A DNA stretch of 44,277 nt from Prevotella sp. (GCA_029054825.1 JAIDEM010000042.1:1-44277); one strand, 5' to 3'; positions 23,578 through 33,122 are shown, numbered from the stretch's first letter. A program made the numbers and translations. Notes: generated by a model from the sequence alone, not told the origin.

Positions 23578-25189
23578 CGTATAATGCCATTATCTGCACC
23601 ACAGTGACATGAACGCTCTCTATACTCGCACCTGGCAGCCGCGATATATAACTCAATATGTCATTCTGCATCGTGACTATTGCAGAGAGTACCGTGCCTG
23701 CCGCAACTGCAAACACAGACAGTGCTCCGCCGATGGCGATGTCGGCAAGGATGATTGCCGTAAGCACAAAAGCTCCGCAGATTATCACCGTGGCACATGG
23801 CATGACAATAAAGTTTGTAAGGAGGAAATATATCGATACTCTGCCGAAATAGTATGCTGACAACGGGGCTGTACCTAATTGTGCCGCGATACTGACGCAT
23901 GCCGTGTACCACAAGCCTCTTGACATCTTGTTACGTGTCTTTTTCCACAACGGGAGCGCCATTTCCTCCGGCTTGCGCATCAGCCGGAGAGTCATCGGCA
24001 TGAACTGTTGAGACAGTGTTCTTGTGACGATTATCGTGAAGACAGCCATGAACGACATCTGGAATCCTACATCCCAAAGGCTCTCGGGATTGAACAAGAG
24101 CATTATAGCCAGTGTCGCCCCGAAGACATTCAGAGGCTTCTGCTCTCTGCCTGTAAGCCATACCGCCTCCCATATCGTAAGCATCGAGGCTGCTCTGACT
24201 ACCGACAGCGGCATTCCGACAAAGACAACATAGCTCCAAAGGCCGAGGAATATCAGCAACCTGTACAGCAGTTTTCTGTCTCGCAAGAAGAATGACAGCA
24301 ACATGTATATTATTGACAGGTGTATTCCCGACAATGCAAGTATATGTGAAGCGCCCGAGATGCTGTACTCTTCTCTGAGGTCCGGGGTGAGAGCACTCTT
24401 GTTACCTAACACCATAGCCGTCAATACGGCATAAGCCTCATCACTGGGCATGACCGTCTTTATCCGCTCCAATATCCTTTGTCTGAAAACAAGTGCCCTC
24501 AGTTTCAGTGCTTCCCAGAAGCCCAAGGCCGAGAATCCAGCATCACCTGCCTCCCATTTCCCTATGCCGACAAAGCCCCTGCCGACAATTCCTCTCATCT
24601 TCTGCCAGCGTATATAATTGAAGTTGCTGTTTATCCTGTACCAGTCTTTCAGTGGAGAGACATCGACATCGGCAATGATTGCCTGCCCTATGTGCAACGC
24701 CTCGTATCTCCGTGTTATGGTATCTCTCAATAGTGAGATGTACAGCCGTCTCCCTTTCATCCGACATGATAAGCTTTGCTCGGCATCAACCGACACTGGC
24801 TCGTTGCTTACGGCCGACACATCATTCACTATTCCTTCAAACAGTATCACCTTTCCGCGCCTTATCGGTTCGCTGGCTATGTTCATCCCGAGTCTGCAAT
24901 GTTGGTCTTCCGCCACTGCAAACGCGTCCTTGGCGTGGAAACTGTACCGCATTCCGCCCACTCCAATAATGGCAAGCAACAACAATACACTACTTGTCAT
25001 CTCATGACGCTTATTGACAATCAAAGCCATTCCTACAAGAAGACACAGTGCAAAAATCCACTCACGCACACCGAATACCGACCTCCAGTTCGAGGCTATC
25101 ACAATCCCGACAAGCAACATCAGCGCATATCTAAACATCGGGATTGTATGTATGAAACTTCTCGGATTGAGATTTCTTGCCATATTCAA
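23525..25189 (-). CDS. comEC: ComEC/Rec2-family DNA uptake protein, short form
   Basis: A 554-aa polytopic membrane protein. The N-terminal part (about 1-210) has two or three helices and a beta-rich periplasmic region (DUF4131-like). The competence core follows at about 235-530, with the landmark SISGASHILALSGIHLSIIYMLLSF near 283-307 and GMPLSVVRAASMLTIWE near 329-345. ComEC forms the inner-membrane channel for single-stranded DNA in transformation. The C-terminal metallo-beta-lactamase-like domain of full-length ComEC (about 750 aa) is absent, as in many Bacteroidota. The two ATGs at 25189 and 25183 could each be the start. The 3' end overlaps the convergent CvfB-like gene. Confidence 0.9.
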   Translation of the reverse strand: MNMARNLNPRSFIHTIPMFRYALMLLVGIVIASNWRSVFGVREWIFALCLLVGMALIVNKRHEMTSSVLLLLAIIGVGGMRYSFHAKDAFAVAEDQHCRLGMNIASEPIRRGKVILFEGIVNDVSAVSNEPVSVDAEQSLSCRMKGRRLYISLLRDTITRRYEALHIGQAIIADVDVSPLKDWYRINSNFNYIRWQKMRGIVGRGFVGIGKWEAGDAGFSALGFWEALKLRALVFRQRILERIKTVMPSDEAYAVLTAMVLGNKSALTPDLREEYSISGASHILALSGIHLSIIYMLLSFFLRDRKLLYRLLIFLGLWSYVVFVGMPLSVVRAASMLTIWEAVWLTGREQKPLNVFGATLAIMLLFNPESLWDVGFQMSFMAVFTIIVTRTLSQQFMPMTLRLMRKPEEMALPLWKKTRNKMSRGLWYTACVSIAAQLGTAPLSAYYFGRVSIYFLLTNFIVMPCATVIICGAFVLTAIILADIAIGGALSVFAVAAGTVLSAIVTMQNDILSYISRLPGASIESVHVTVVQIMALYVMAYASLLVLYRLARVR

Positions 25190-25359
25190 ATATTATCTTA
25201 AGCACACAGAATCTATGTGAGCATATCTTTTACCAGTTCCTGCATTGCATCTATCATAATGCTCTTTATGCAAATTTACATAAAAACTGTCGATTCTCCA
25301 AAGAAATCTTGATTAAAAACAAGAATCCAACTTAAATACACAAAATAATCCATAAAAAC

Positions 25360-25390
25360 TTGCGTAAATTCTAAAAAGTATGTACCTTTG
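25360..25390 (+). promoter_or_regulatory. promoter of tRNA-Val
   Basis: TTG at 25360-25362, 20 bases, TACCTTTG at 25383-25390. The tRNA begins 48 bases downstream. Confidence 0.85.
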
Positions 25391-25437
25391 CATTCGCAAT
25401 TCAGTAATGACTTGCACAATACCGTCACAGAGGCGAC

Positions 25438-25512
25438 GGGCGCTTAGCTCAGTTGGTTCAGAGCGTCTGCCTTACAAGCAGAGGGTCGGGGGTTCGAATC
25501 CCTCAGCGCCCA
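25438..25512 (+). tRNA. tRNA-Val (anticodon TAC)
   Basis: A full cloverleaf: acceptor GGGCGCT (25438-25444) pairs with AGCGCCC (25505-25511), D-arm GCTC...GAGC, anticodon stem TCTGC/GCAGA around loop CTTACAA, and T-arm GGGGGTTCGAATCCCTC. The anticodon TAC reads valine GUA and related codons. CCA is not encoded (ACTA follows the acceptor). Confidence 0.97.
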
Positions 25513-25522
25513 CTAGGGGTGT

Positions 25523-25579
25523 TCCTCGTAATTTCAAGAAGACTTTTCATAAGTTTTTAAGAGATTGCGAGGATTTTTT
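25523..25579 (+). terminator. probable terminator after tRNA-Val
   Basis: TCCTCGTAAT (25523-25532) pairs with ATTGCGAGGA (25564-25573) over ten positions including one G-T pair, with a long loop, followed by TTTTTT. Confidence 0.6.
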
Positions 25580-25792
25580 ATATTACATATTGTCATTTAG
25601 ACCTCGGTTACAATTAGGTTAAGATGTCGTTCCACGCAATAAAAGAGTGAGACTCTACCGCTTAACTGATTATCTATTGTTTTAATATTAGGCCTGAGCC
25701 TTTCTTTCAATGTACTCCAGGACAAAGACCACAGGATATTTCCATCATGGGTTACCGCCTCGGAAATGCCCTACCCTATCGGGACAACAGTA

Positions 25793-26296
25793 TCACGGCA
25801 AATGGTATTCATCCTCGTCCTCCGCCACCATAGCGGCTGTATTGGGAGGCGCAGGATACCGCACGGCATTATCGCGAAGGAATATGCGGTGGAGCGTGTA
25901 TGCCAACGACTCCAGCGTGCGCTCGCGGCAGGTAGGCTTCAGTTCGCATTCCCATACGGTGATGCTGTGCCAGCCCATACGCGAGAGAGCCGTGCGCTCT
26001 TCCTTGTCACGGCGGATATTGCGCTCTATCTTCTCTCTCCAGAAGTCCGTATTGGTCTTAGGCAGGGAATAGTAACGGCAACCGTCATGCCCATGCCAGA
26101 AACATCCGTTGACGAAGATTACCGTGCGATACTTGCGCAGGACGATGTCGGGATGTCCTGGCAGACGACGGTGGTTGACACGGTAACGGAAGCCTCGGCC
26201 GAACAGGTATTTACGCACAAGAAGCTCCGGCTTGGTGTCCTTGCTGCGTATTGCCGCCATGCATCGGCGGCGCTGTTCGGGAGTCATCTTGTCCAT
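25793..26296 (-). CDS. vsr: very short patch repair endonuclease Vsr
   Basis: A 167-aa enzyme of the Vsr family, which nicks next to T:G mismatches made by deamination of 5-methylcytosine. Motifs: DKMTPEQRRRCMAAIRSKDTKPE at the start, HRRLPGHPDIVLRKYRTVIFVNGCFWHGHDGC (about 42-73, with the catalytic Asp in HPDIVL), YYSLPKTNTDFWREKIERNIRRD (75-97). Vsr usually sits with a Dcm-type methylase; none is in the window. Instead it follows mutL by 26 bases on the same strand, so it is probably cotranscribed with the mismatch repair protein that is known to stimulate Vsr in E. coli. Confidence 0.95.
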   Translation of the reverse strand: MDKMTPEQRRRCMAAIRSKDTKPELLVRKYLFGRGFRYRVNHRRLPGHPDIVLRKYRTVIFVNGCFWHGHDGCRYYSLPKTNTDFWREKIERNIRRDKEERTALSRMGWHSITVWECELKPTCRERTLESLAYTLHRIFLRDNAVRYPAPPNTAAMVAEDEDEYHLP

Positions 26297-26322
26297 GGCT
26301 TTGGATATAAATGAACAAACAA

Positions 26323-28185
26323 TCAGCCAAGCATCTGGAGCAGACTGTCATGGCGCAGTATGGCATGTATCTTCTTGCCCGAGGGAGTATAGTTGGAGTT
26401 GGAGCACAGGAATAGGTCTCTCACAATATTGCGCATCTCCTCCTCTGACAGCACCTGGCCATGGGGGATGGCTGAGTTGCGTGCCATCGTTGCGGCAAGC
26501 GACGTGTACAGCTTCATGCCGGAAGGCTCTGTATCCTCTGCAGCAGCCACCGTCTGGGTAACAACCTTTGCGGCATTGGTGCTGCTGAGTTCTCCAGGCA
26601 CGGCGTTTATGGCATAAGTGCCGCCGCCAAGGTCGGAAAAATCAAAGCCGAGGGATTCCAGTTGGGGTATGATGACAGGGAGCATGACCATCTCTGCCAC
26701 GGAGAACTGTATCTTCTCAGGGAACAGCAGAGGTTGTGAGGTATGCTTCCCACTTGCCATGGAAGCCTCGTAACGTTCGAAGAGGATGCGCTCATGGGCA
26801 CGCTCCTGGTCGATGACCATCAGCCCTTGAGGCACGGAGGTGAGGATATACGAACCTTTATACTGGAAACATGCGGAGACATCAGATGCCGTTGCCTCTG
26901 CCTGCGATGATGACATGTCATTGTCCACATCGCCGAAAAGGTCATCGTTGAAGATGGAAGACTGTATCTCCGTCTCCTCGGCAGGAGGCATGGAGGAGGC
27001 TCCCTCGTAGAGTTCACTCCAGTCGGAAGGGACGCTCTGACGATGTTCCCTCACGCCTGAACTGCTGGAACCTGACGTTCCGCGGAAAGGATTGTATTGC
27101 GGATTGACGGTGATTGACGGCATATCGATGCTCTCCATACCGTTGAAGACCGGAATTTCGGGTCTTCCCTCTGTATCGAAGTCTATGGCAGGGATATTGC
27201 TGAAACGCCCCACAGCCTCGCGGACGGCAGCCGAGAGTATCTGCCACAGCGCCTGTTCGTCCTGAAATTTTATTTCGGTCTTGGTAGGATGGATATTGAC
27301 ATCGATGTCCTTCGGATTGACTGTGAAATAGATGAAGAACGGTACCTGCTCTCCTTGTGGCACAAGACGGTCGTATGCCTCCGTAACGGCTTTCTGGAAA
27401 TACGGGTGGCGCATGTATCGGCCGTTAACGAAGAAATATTGCTGCACACCTTTCTTATGGGCAGACTCGGGCTTGCCGACAAAGCCTTCTATCTTTCCAA
27501 GCGTCGTCTCCACGTCAAGCGGAAGGAGATGCTGGTTGAGTTTCTTCCCGAAAACATCCATTATGCGCTGATGAAGCGTCACGGGACGGAGGTCGAAGAG
27601 CTTCTGACTGTTGCTCTGTAGAGTGAATCCTATCTTGGGATACACGAGTGCTATGCGCTGGAATGCCGTGACGATATTGTTCAGTTCGGTAGCGTTAGAC
27701 TTCAGAAACCTGCGACGGACAGGGACATTGTAGAAGATATTCTCGACGATGAAATGACATCCTTGGGAGCAGGCGATAGGCTCCTGTGATACGAAGCGTC
27801 CACCATCAATACGCAGCGCGACACCGAGAGTATCGTCTGCCTGACGGGTTTTCAGCGTCACCTGTGCTACAGAGGCGATTGAGGGGAGAGCCTCGCCACG
27901 GAATCCCATGGTATTGAGGGAGAACAAGTCATCTGCCTTCCGTATCTTGGAGGTGGCATGACGCTCGAATGCGAGACGTGCATCGGTGACAGACATGCCT
28001 ATACCGTTGTCCACGACCTGTATGGATGTGCGTCCGGCGTCTATGACCAGGACATCAATCTGTGTCGCTCCGGCATCTACAGCGTTCTCAACAAGCTCCT
28101 TTATAACGGAGGCCGGCCGCTGGACTACCTCGCCGGCCGCTATCAGATTGGCTACTGTATCAGGAAGAAGTTGTATCTTATCCAT
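26323..28185 (-). CDS. mutL: DNA mismatch repair protein MutL
   Basis: A 620-aa GHKL ATPase. The N-terminal ATPase is clear: KELVENAVDAGA with catalytic Glu30 and Asn34, DNGIGM (about 56-61), FRGEALPSIASV (about 94-105). The central transducer domain runs to about 330, an acidic linker fills about 370-440, and the dimerisation domain follows. Endonuclease-type MutL has DQHAx2Ex4E; here D459 begins DQERAHERILFE, so the His is Glu while both downstream Glu remain, and the C-terminal CPHGRP-type motif is replaced by YTPSGKK. Nicking activity is therefore doubtful. It couples MutS mismatch recognition to repair. Vsr follows in the same direction. Confidence 0.95.
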   Translation of the reverse strand: MDKIQLLPDTVANLIAAGEVVQRPASVIKELVENAVDAGATQIDVLVIDAGRTSIQVVDNGIGMSVTDARLAFERHATSKIRKADDLFSLNTMGFRGEALPSIASVAQVTLKTRQADDTLGVALRIDGGRFVSQEPIACSQGCHFIVENIFYNVPVRRRFLKSNATELNNIVTAFQRIALVYPKIGFTLQSNSQKLFDLRPVTLHQRIMDVFGKKLNQHLLPLDVETTLGKIEGFVGKPESAHKKGVQQYFFVNGRYMRHPYFQKAVTEAYDRLVPQGEQVPFFIYFTVNPKDIDVNIHPTKTEIKFQDEQALWQILSAAVREAVGRFSNIPAIDFDTEGRPEIPVFNGMESIDMPSITVNPQYNPFRGTSGSSSSGVREHRQSVPSDWSELYEGASSMPPAEETEIQSSIFNDDLFGDVDNDMSSSQAEATASDVSACFQYKGSYILTSVPQGLMVIDQERAHERILFERYEASMASGKHTSQPLLFPEKIQFSVAEMVMLPVIIPQLESLGFDFSDLGGGTYAINAVPGELSSTNAAKVVTQTVAAAEDTEPSGMKLYTSLAATMARNSAIPHGQVLSEEEMRNIVRDLFLCSNSNYTPSGKKIHAILRHDSLLQMLG

Positions 28186-28283
28186 TGTCGTTCTGCTGTT
28201 TTTCTGTTTGGGTCTGTACTCTTTCGTTTACACACAATCCGCCTGTGAAAGAGCAATCAAGGCGAAATAACGCGGAAAATATG

Positions 28284-29909
28284 TCAATGGCGCTTGACTA
28301 TGCTGTTGAGAGGAGCCTGACGGCGACGCTCCTTTTTCAGTTCCGTGCCTTCCTTCTTCGGTCTCCACTCAAAGATGTCGTCCTTTGACAGCGGACGGAC
28401 ATAGTCGAACCAGGCGAAGCCAGGCAAGAAATACTTGTCGGGCGGTATCTGTGATATAGGATACATAACACCGTTATGCTTGCACGCCCATATCTTCTCC
28501 ATCTTCCTCTCGGGTGTGAAATACATGCGCATCGTATCCGTCTCAAGGTAATTGAGCCCGATAAGCGAACTGTCTGCGCTGTCCTCGGCATAGTAGAGCG
28601 TAAGGACATTACCTTCGGCTTGATTGAGACGCAAGCGTCCTTCGGCGAAGTAGGTCTTCATCTCCTTGGATGAAATCTGGTTGTAATGCACTGTATCGGG
28701 CATCTGCTCTATGGAGAATGCCTGACCTATAACATGGGCGAAACGGATGGTGGAGTCTGCCATATAGGCACGTATCTCCTCGCCTACTATCTGGCGACCG
28801 TCATTCCAGAGTATAGGGTCCTTGTACATTATAAGCACGGAGTCGCGTGAGAGCACGACCATCGAGTCGCATACGGCCTGTACATCTTTCCTGTATGCAC
28901 GGACATGTGGTGAGCACTGCACTATGCGGTAGACAGAATCGGTGTTTATATTGTATGTGAAAAGGCGCATGGTATCGCCATGGAGATACAGCGTGTCGCC
29001 CTGCGAATAGTCTATTGCCACGGCACGGCGTGTAGCTACGCCATAGCCTTTGTTCTCGTCATAATAGACATAATTGCCGCGGAAGCCTGACTTGTTGAGG
29101 GTATCGTCAAACTCTACATTGCCGAAACATTCGCTGATACCTGTCTTGCTGTTGTGCTGCAGGGAGTCTGCCGTTATGACTTTGCCATCCTTGCGGTTGA
29201 TGGTAGAACGGCTATACAGTTCAGTACGGTCATTGCGGCTGTCATAATATCCGTCTTCGGTGTTGATAATGTCTTCCTTTGTGATTATCTTCGATGGCCC
29301 TACGACATGTGCCATAGAGGTACGCGTATCATAATAGAGGGTGTCGCTCTCGGTGGTAGACGTCTTGTTCTTCAGCCGGACATCATAATAGAATATCGCC
29401 TGCTTGTCGGCTGTGGAGTACTGTCCCCAGTCTGAGGTCAGCGTTGTTTCACCGTCAACGAGCTTTCCACCCTCGAAGAAGTAGCCGATAGAGTATATGC
29501 GGTCATAGTTAAGGGAGTCACAGTAAAGCTTTGTCTTCCTGTGTGTGAGGACGACATTGCGCCTCACCTCTGCCATCTCGTCATTGCCGTCATAATAGGC
29601 ATAGTCGGAGGTAAGGGTGAGGGTGTCGCCCTGCTTCATCTTCACATGGCCGAAAGCCTCGAACGAGTTTGTCTGCTGGAAATAGAGCGCACTGTCACAA
29701 GTGAGCGTTATGCCTTTATGGAGGAATGATACATTGCCCTTGACAAACTGGGCATCGGGGTGCTTGCCGAACATGTCATAGGTGAACTCATTGGCATGTT
29801 GCAGGTATACACGTGTGTCCGTGGTCTTTTTCTTTACACGCCCGCGCTTCACAGGACCTCCTGCACCGATAATGGCTCCTATGACAAAGAAGCATAGGGC
29901 TATCAACAT
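28284..29909 (-). CDS. OstA-like (LptA/LptD N-terminal type) envelope protein
   Basis: A 541-aa exported protein with an N-terminal hydrophobic segment (MLIALCFFVIGAIIGAGG) and then a long run of OstA-like beta units. Each has the form of a strand pair with YYDxxxD or ALYFQQTN-like turns (for example LTCDSALYFQQTNSFEAFGHVKMKQGDTL, then SDYAYYDGNDEMAEVRRNVVL). Such beta-jellyroll proteins carry lipopolysaccharide across the periplasm. The start at 29909 is chosen because a -7 box (TATATTTG, minus strand 29934-29927) lies just upstream; a longer frame begins at 29990. The start codon sits in the loop of a 13-bp hairpin. Genes for two folding factors lie upstream. Confidence 0.83.
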   Translation of the reverse strand: MLIALCFFVIGAIIGAGGPVKRGRVKKKTTDTRVYLQHANEFTYDMFGKHPDAQFVKGNVSFLHKGITLTCDSALYFQQTNSFEAFGHVKMKQGDTLTLTSDYAYYDGNDEMAEVRRNVVLTHRKTKLYCDSLNYDRIYSIGYFFEGGKLVDGETTLTSDWGQYSTADKQAIFYYDVRLKNKTSTTESDTLYYDTRTSMAHVVGPSKIITKEDIINTEDGYYDSRNDRTELYSRSTINRKDGKVITADSLQHNSKTGISECFGNVEFDDTLNKSGFRGNYVYYDENKGYGVATRRAVAIDYSQGDTLYLHGDTMRLFTYNINTDSVYRIVQCSPHVRAYRKDVQAVCDSMVVLSRDSVLIMYKDPILWNDGRQIVGEEIRAYMADSTIRFAHVIGQAFSIEQMPDTVHYNQISSKEMKTYFAEGRLRLNQAEGNVLTLYYAEDSADSSLIGLNYLETDTMRMYFTPERKMEKIWACKHNGVMYPISQIPPDKYFLPGFAWFDYVRPLSKDDIFEWRPKKEGTELKKERRRQAPLNSIVKRH

Positions 29910-29934
29910 GATAACCCTATGCCCTCCAAATATA
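29892..29934 (-). promoter_or_regulatory. promoter box and hairpin that presents the OstA-like start codon in its loop
   Basis: On the minus strand TATATTTG (29934-29927) is a -7 box. Directly after it, arm GCATAGGGTTATC (29922-29910), loop ATGTT (29909-29905) and arm GATAGCCCTATGC (29904-29892) form a 13-bp stem with one G-U pair. The loop begins with the start codon. The expected transcription start is near the base of the stem, so the mRNA would begin with this hairpin. Confidence 0.55.
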
Positions 29935-30024
29935 GTATGTATGTTTCTTTCCAAAATTGCTACTACATTATTTATATACAATAGATTCAAAGATTGACTG
30001 CAGGTTTACAAGGCATAGGCAACT

Positions 30025-30065
30025 CTATAACCGAAAGCCCGCAACCCATAACCGTCTAACCGCAT
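30025..30065 (+). repeat. degenerate ACCGCATA-type repeat
   Basis: Units TAACCGAAAG, CAACCCATAACCG and TAACCGCAT lie between the OstA-like gene and the SurA-like gene. It resembles the right arm of the composite repeat. Confidence 0.45.
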
Positions 30066-31474
30066 CAATCGCGCTCCCAGCCCTCGTATTCGAAGTCGCA
30101 GCCTTTATAGCGGTCGTCCATCTTGACGTATGTCCCCTTGATCTTTTTCTTCACCCAGTCGTGGATAAAGTCGTTCTTGCGCTTTATAAGGACAACATCC
30201 TTCAGTGTCTGGAAATCCTCCGTAATGGTGGCGCGGTGACCTTCCGTGCGCGACTTCAGCTTTATCACGGCACAGACTGTCTTGCCACGCGAGTTGACCA
30301 TCTGAAATGCCGGGGATATCTCACCGACTTTCAGTTGCTCCACAGCTCTTGCGACTTCGGTAGGAAGATCCTGCATACGGAACTTGGATGTGCGGCCCTG
30401 CTCGTTGTTGTTGACCATCACGCCTTTATTTGAGCGTGTGTCCTTATCATCAGAGACAAAGGTTGCCGCCTCATCAAACGTAAACTTACCGTTGTTCATC
30501 TCTGTAACAAGCGAGTCAAGCATGTGTATGCCTTCGTCAATAGCCTCCTGTGAAACCTGCGGCTTGCGCAGGATATGACGGCACTTTATCTTGTCGCCAC
30601 GCTTGTCTACAAGCTGTATGATATGATAACCGAACTCGGATTCCACGATTTTGGATATCTTCTTTGGGTCTGTGAGGTTGAATGCCACGGCGGCAAAGGC
30701 AGGGTCAAGCATACCTCGGCCAGTATAATCAAGCTCACCGCCATTACGTGCTGTACCTGGGTCTTCAGAATAGAAACGTGCAAGTGTCTGGAATGTGGTC
30801 TCACCCTTCGTGACACGGTCCGTATAGCTACGCAACTCGTCCTTGACACGGTTTATTTCCTCCTGTGAGACCTTTGGGGTTCGTGTGATGATCTGCACCT
30901 CTACTTCTGTCGGGACATACGGGATACTGTCTTCAGGCATGTCCTTAAAGTACTTGCGCACTTCTGCCGGAGAAACCTTTATGTCCTCCACAAGCTTCTC
31001 GCGCATCCTTTGGACAAGCTGGTTGTTCTTGAAATCATCATGCAAAGACTGACGTATCTGTGTCATGGACATCTTGCGGTACTCCTCAAGTTTCTCCTTC
31101 GAGCCAACCATTGATATCCAATAGTTTATCTGCTGCTCCACACCTTGCGCCACTTCGGCTTCCGTGACTTCTATACTGTCAAGGGCTGCCTGATGGAGAA
31201 ACAGTTTTTGCACGGCTATCTGTTCCGGCAGACGGCAGTCAGGGTTACCCTCTATATTCTGTCCTTCTGCCTCAAGCTGTGCTCTGAGCATCTCTACATC
31301 AGACATCAGGATAGCCTCATCGCCCACGACCCATACGACCTCGTCAGCAATGCTTGACGGATTGGGACGCAACTCCTCTGTCTTCACGGAGTCAACCTTT
31401 ACAGAGTCTGCCTGCGAATAGACGGACAAGACGGCGGCTATCAGTGTGACTGTTAATGTTACTATTCTTTTCAT
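30065..31474 (-). CDS. SurA-like peptidyl-prolyl isomerase
   Basis: A 469-aa periplasmic folding factor. A signal peptide (MKRIVTLTVTLIAAVLSVYSQA) is followed by a SurA-type helical N-domain (about 40-180) and two parvulin domains (about 180-285 and 295-400). The first has VEVQIITRTPKVS, ARFYSEDPGTARNGGELDYTGRGMLDPAFAAVAFNL and SEFGYHIIQLVDKRGD, all parvulin landmarks; the second starts KCRHILRKPQVS. SurA assists folding of outer-membrane beta-barrels. It follows another parvulin gene by 55 bases and precedes the OstA-like gene, so these look like one envelope-assembly block. Confidence 0.9.
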   Translation of the reverse strand: MKRIVTLTVTLIAAVLSVYSQADSVKVDSVKTEELRPNPSSIADEVVWVVGDEAILMSDVEMLRAQLEAEGQNIEGNPDCRLPEQIAVQKLFLHQAALDSIEVTEAEVAQGVEQQINYWISMVGSKEKLEEYRKMSMTQIRQSLHDDFKNNQLVQRMREKLVEDIKVSPAEVRKYFKDMPEDSIPYVPTEVEVQIITRTPKVSQEEINRVKDELRSYTDRVTKGETTFQTLARFYSEDPGTARNGGELDYTGRGMLDPAFAAVAFNLTDPKKISKIVESEFGYHIIQLVDKRGDKIKCRHILRKPQVSQEAIDEGIHMLDSLVTEMNNGKFTFDEAATFVSDDKDTRSNKGVMVNNNEQGRTSKFRMQDLPTEVARAVEQLKVGEISPAFQMVNSRGKTVCAVIKLKSRTEGHRATITEDFQTLKDVVLIKRKNDFIHDWVKKKIKGTYVKMDDRYKGCDFEYEGWERD

Positions 31475-31529
31475 TAAAGGTTATATCCTTTGGTTTTCTT
31501 TTTATGCGATATTATTCAGGGAAGGATTC

Positions 31530-32969
31530 CTACTCTTTCGTCTGTACCCTCTCCTTTACAGTGGCAACGATGTCTGGATATACAACGACGGTATACTTCT
31601 TGCGGAGTTCGGCAACCCACTCTTTCTCAAGCTGAGCCTGGTAGTCGGCAGTCACCTGTGCACGGACATCTGACATCTCCTGTGGTGCCTTCAGCTTCTT
31701 GCCGTATGTCGCATCAATAGGATATTCCTTGAGATGCTTCACCTTGGCATCCGCCACCTTGAAGACACAACTGTCGACAAGCGCGTTGTCACCCTTCTTG
31801 AACAAGCCTTTCTCGACACGGATGCGGATAATGGAATCGCCGTTGAACGTTGTGCGGAGCTTCTCGTTCCAGTCCTCGAACTTCAGTCCTTTCACACACT
31901 TGGCGACAGCCTTGACATCGTTCTTGTCCTTGACATGATATGCCATGCCTTTGAAACGAGGCTCATCCCACTTGTAATTCTTCTTGTTCTTCTTGAAGAA
32001 AGCGTTCAGTCCAGCTTCGTCCTTGGCTCCTTTCTCCCAAACCTCACGGTTGCTTATCTCATAAAGGAGGAGTCCGTCATGATATTCGCGAACAAGATTT
32101 GCAAGATCTGAATCTTCCGCCTGCATCTTGGCGGCCTGCTCATCCATAATCTGCTCTGCCGTCTTGCCGTTACTTCCATCTGCCACAGCTTTCAGCTTGC
32201 GGTCGATAATCTGCTCGCGGATATTACGGCGCTCGATGAATGTCATGATGCTTGCGCGGAGAGAATCGAACGGTTCAAGCATCTTCTTGTCGATAACCTT
32301 TATGATATGCCAGCCGACAGGTGACTGTACAGGTTTGCTCACCTCACCTTTCCCGAGGGCAAACGCCGCCTTGTCAAACTCCTCGAATGTCTGGCCATGG
32401 CTTATCCAGCCGATGACACCGCCACGGGAAGAGGCTCCCGGGTCTTCAGACTTTGTGGAAGCAAGTTCTGTAAAGTCAGCACCCTTCTGCAATGCGTTGT
32501 AGATAGAGTCTATGCGAGCCTTTGCTGCAGCCTCTGTAGCTTTGTCGGCATCGGTGGAAAGGCGCACAAAGATATGTGCCGGCTGTATCAGCCCGTCAGG
32601 TCCGATGCGCTTCACCTCATTATCATATATGATGTGCGCCTCTTCCTCTATATCCGCGTCTGTGATAAAAGACGGACGTATCTGCTGGTCACGGTAATGG
32701 CGGAACTCTGACTTGTACGAAGCCAGGGTGTCCATCCGCTCGTCAACGGCCGCCTGCACCTTCAACTTATAGTTTACAAAAAGGTCTACATACTCGTCAA
32801 CGGTCTTCTTGTCGATGACGCCCTCCGAGTTGTTTTTCTTGTAAGAGTATTCAAATTCCGAGCGTGTGATGTCCTGACCTGCTATGTTCATAATCACGGG
32901 GTCGCCCGTCTGCGCAAAAGCCTTGGCTGAAAAGAGAAGGATTATTGCTGCGGCTGTCTTCAATTTCAT
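31530..32969 (-). CDS. periplasmic parvulin-type peptidyl-prolyl isomerase
   Basis: A 479-aa exported isomerase. The start at 32969 gives a standard signal peptide (MKLKTAAAIILLFSAKAFAQ); a longer frame from 33002 adds 11 residues. There is one clear parvulin domain at about 115-215: AHIFVRLSTDADKA, STKSEDPGASSRGGVIGWISHGQTFEEFDKAAFALGKGEVSKPVQSPVGWHIIKVIDKK. The helical flanks and a long C-terminal part (about 240-479) resemble PpiD/PrsA-type foldases. It lies between guaB and the SurA-like gene on the minus strand. Confidence 0.9.
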   Translation of the reverse strand: MKLKTAAAIILLFSAKAFAQTGDPVIMNIAGQDITRSEFEYSYKKNNSEGVIDKKTVDEYVDLFVNYKLKVQAAVDERMDTLASYKSEFRHYRDQQIRPSFITDADIEEEAHIIYDNEVKRIGPDGLIQPAHIFVRLSTDADKATEAAAKARIDSIYNALQKGADFTELASTKSEDPGASSRGGVIGWISHGQTFEEFDKAAFALGKGEVSKPVQSPVGWHIIKVIDKKMLEPFDSLRASIMTFIERRNIREQIIDRKLKAVADGSNGKTAEQIMDEQAAKMQAEDSDLANLVREYHDGLLLYEISNREVWEKGAKDEAGLNAFFKKNKKNYKWDEPRFKGMAYHVKDKNDVKAVAKCVKGLKFEDWNEKLRTTFNGDSIIRIRVEKGLFKKGDNALVDSCVFKVADAKVKHLKEYPIDATYGKKLKAPQEMSDVRAQVTADYQAQLEKEWVAELRKKYTVVVYPDIVATVKERVQTKE

Positions 32970-33078
32970 ATATGTCTGTATTCTAAAAGCTATGTCGAAC
33001 AACTTCCTAATCCTTTACTGCCCGACTGTCTGTCGACACAGGAAGGATGTCGTTCCATTCTTTAACTGTTTATGCGTA

Positions 33079-33122
33079 ATATGGTGTGGTCTGAAGAAGA
33101 GTCCCTTCAGAACACACCATAT
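33079..33122 (-). terminator. hairpin after guaB
   Basis: Arms 33079-33096 and 33105-33122 match over 18 positions with one mismatch (ATATGGTGTG...CACACCATAT). It lies 14 bases after the guaB stop codon on the minus strand. No good T run follows, so it may be a weak or factor-assisted terminator. Confidence 0.6.
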
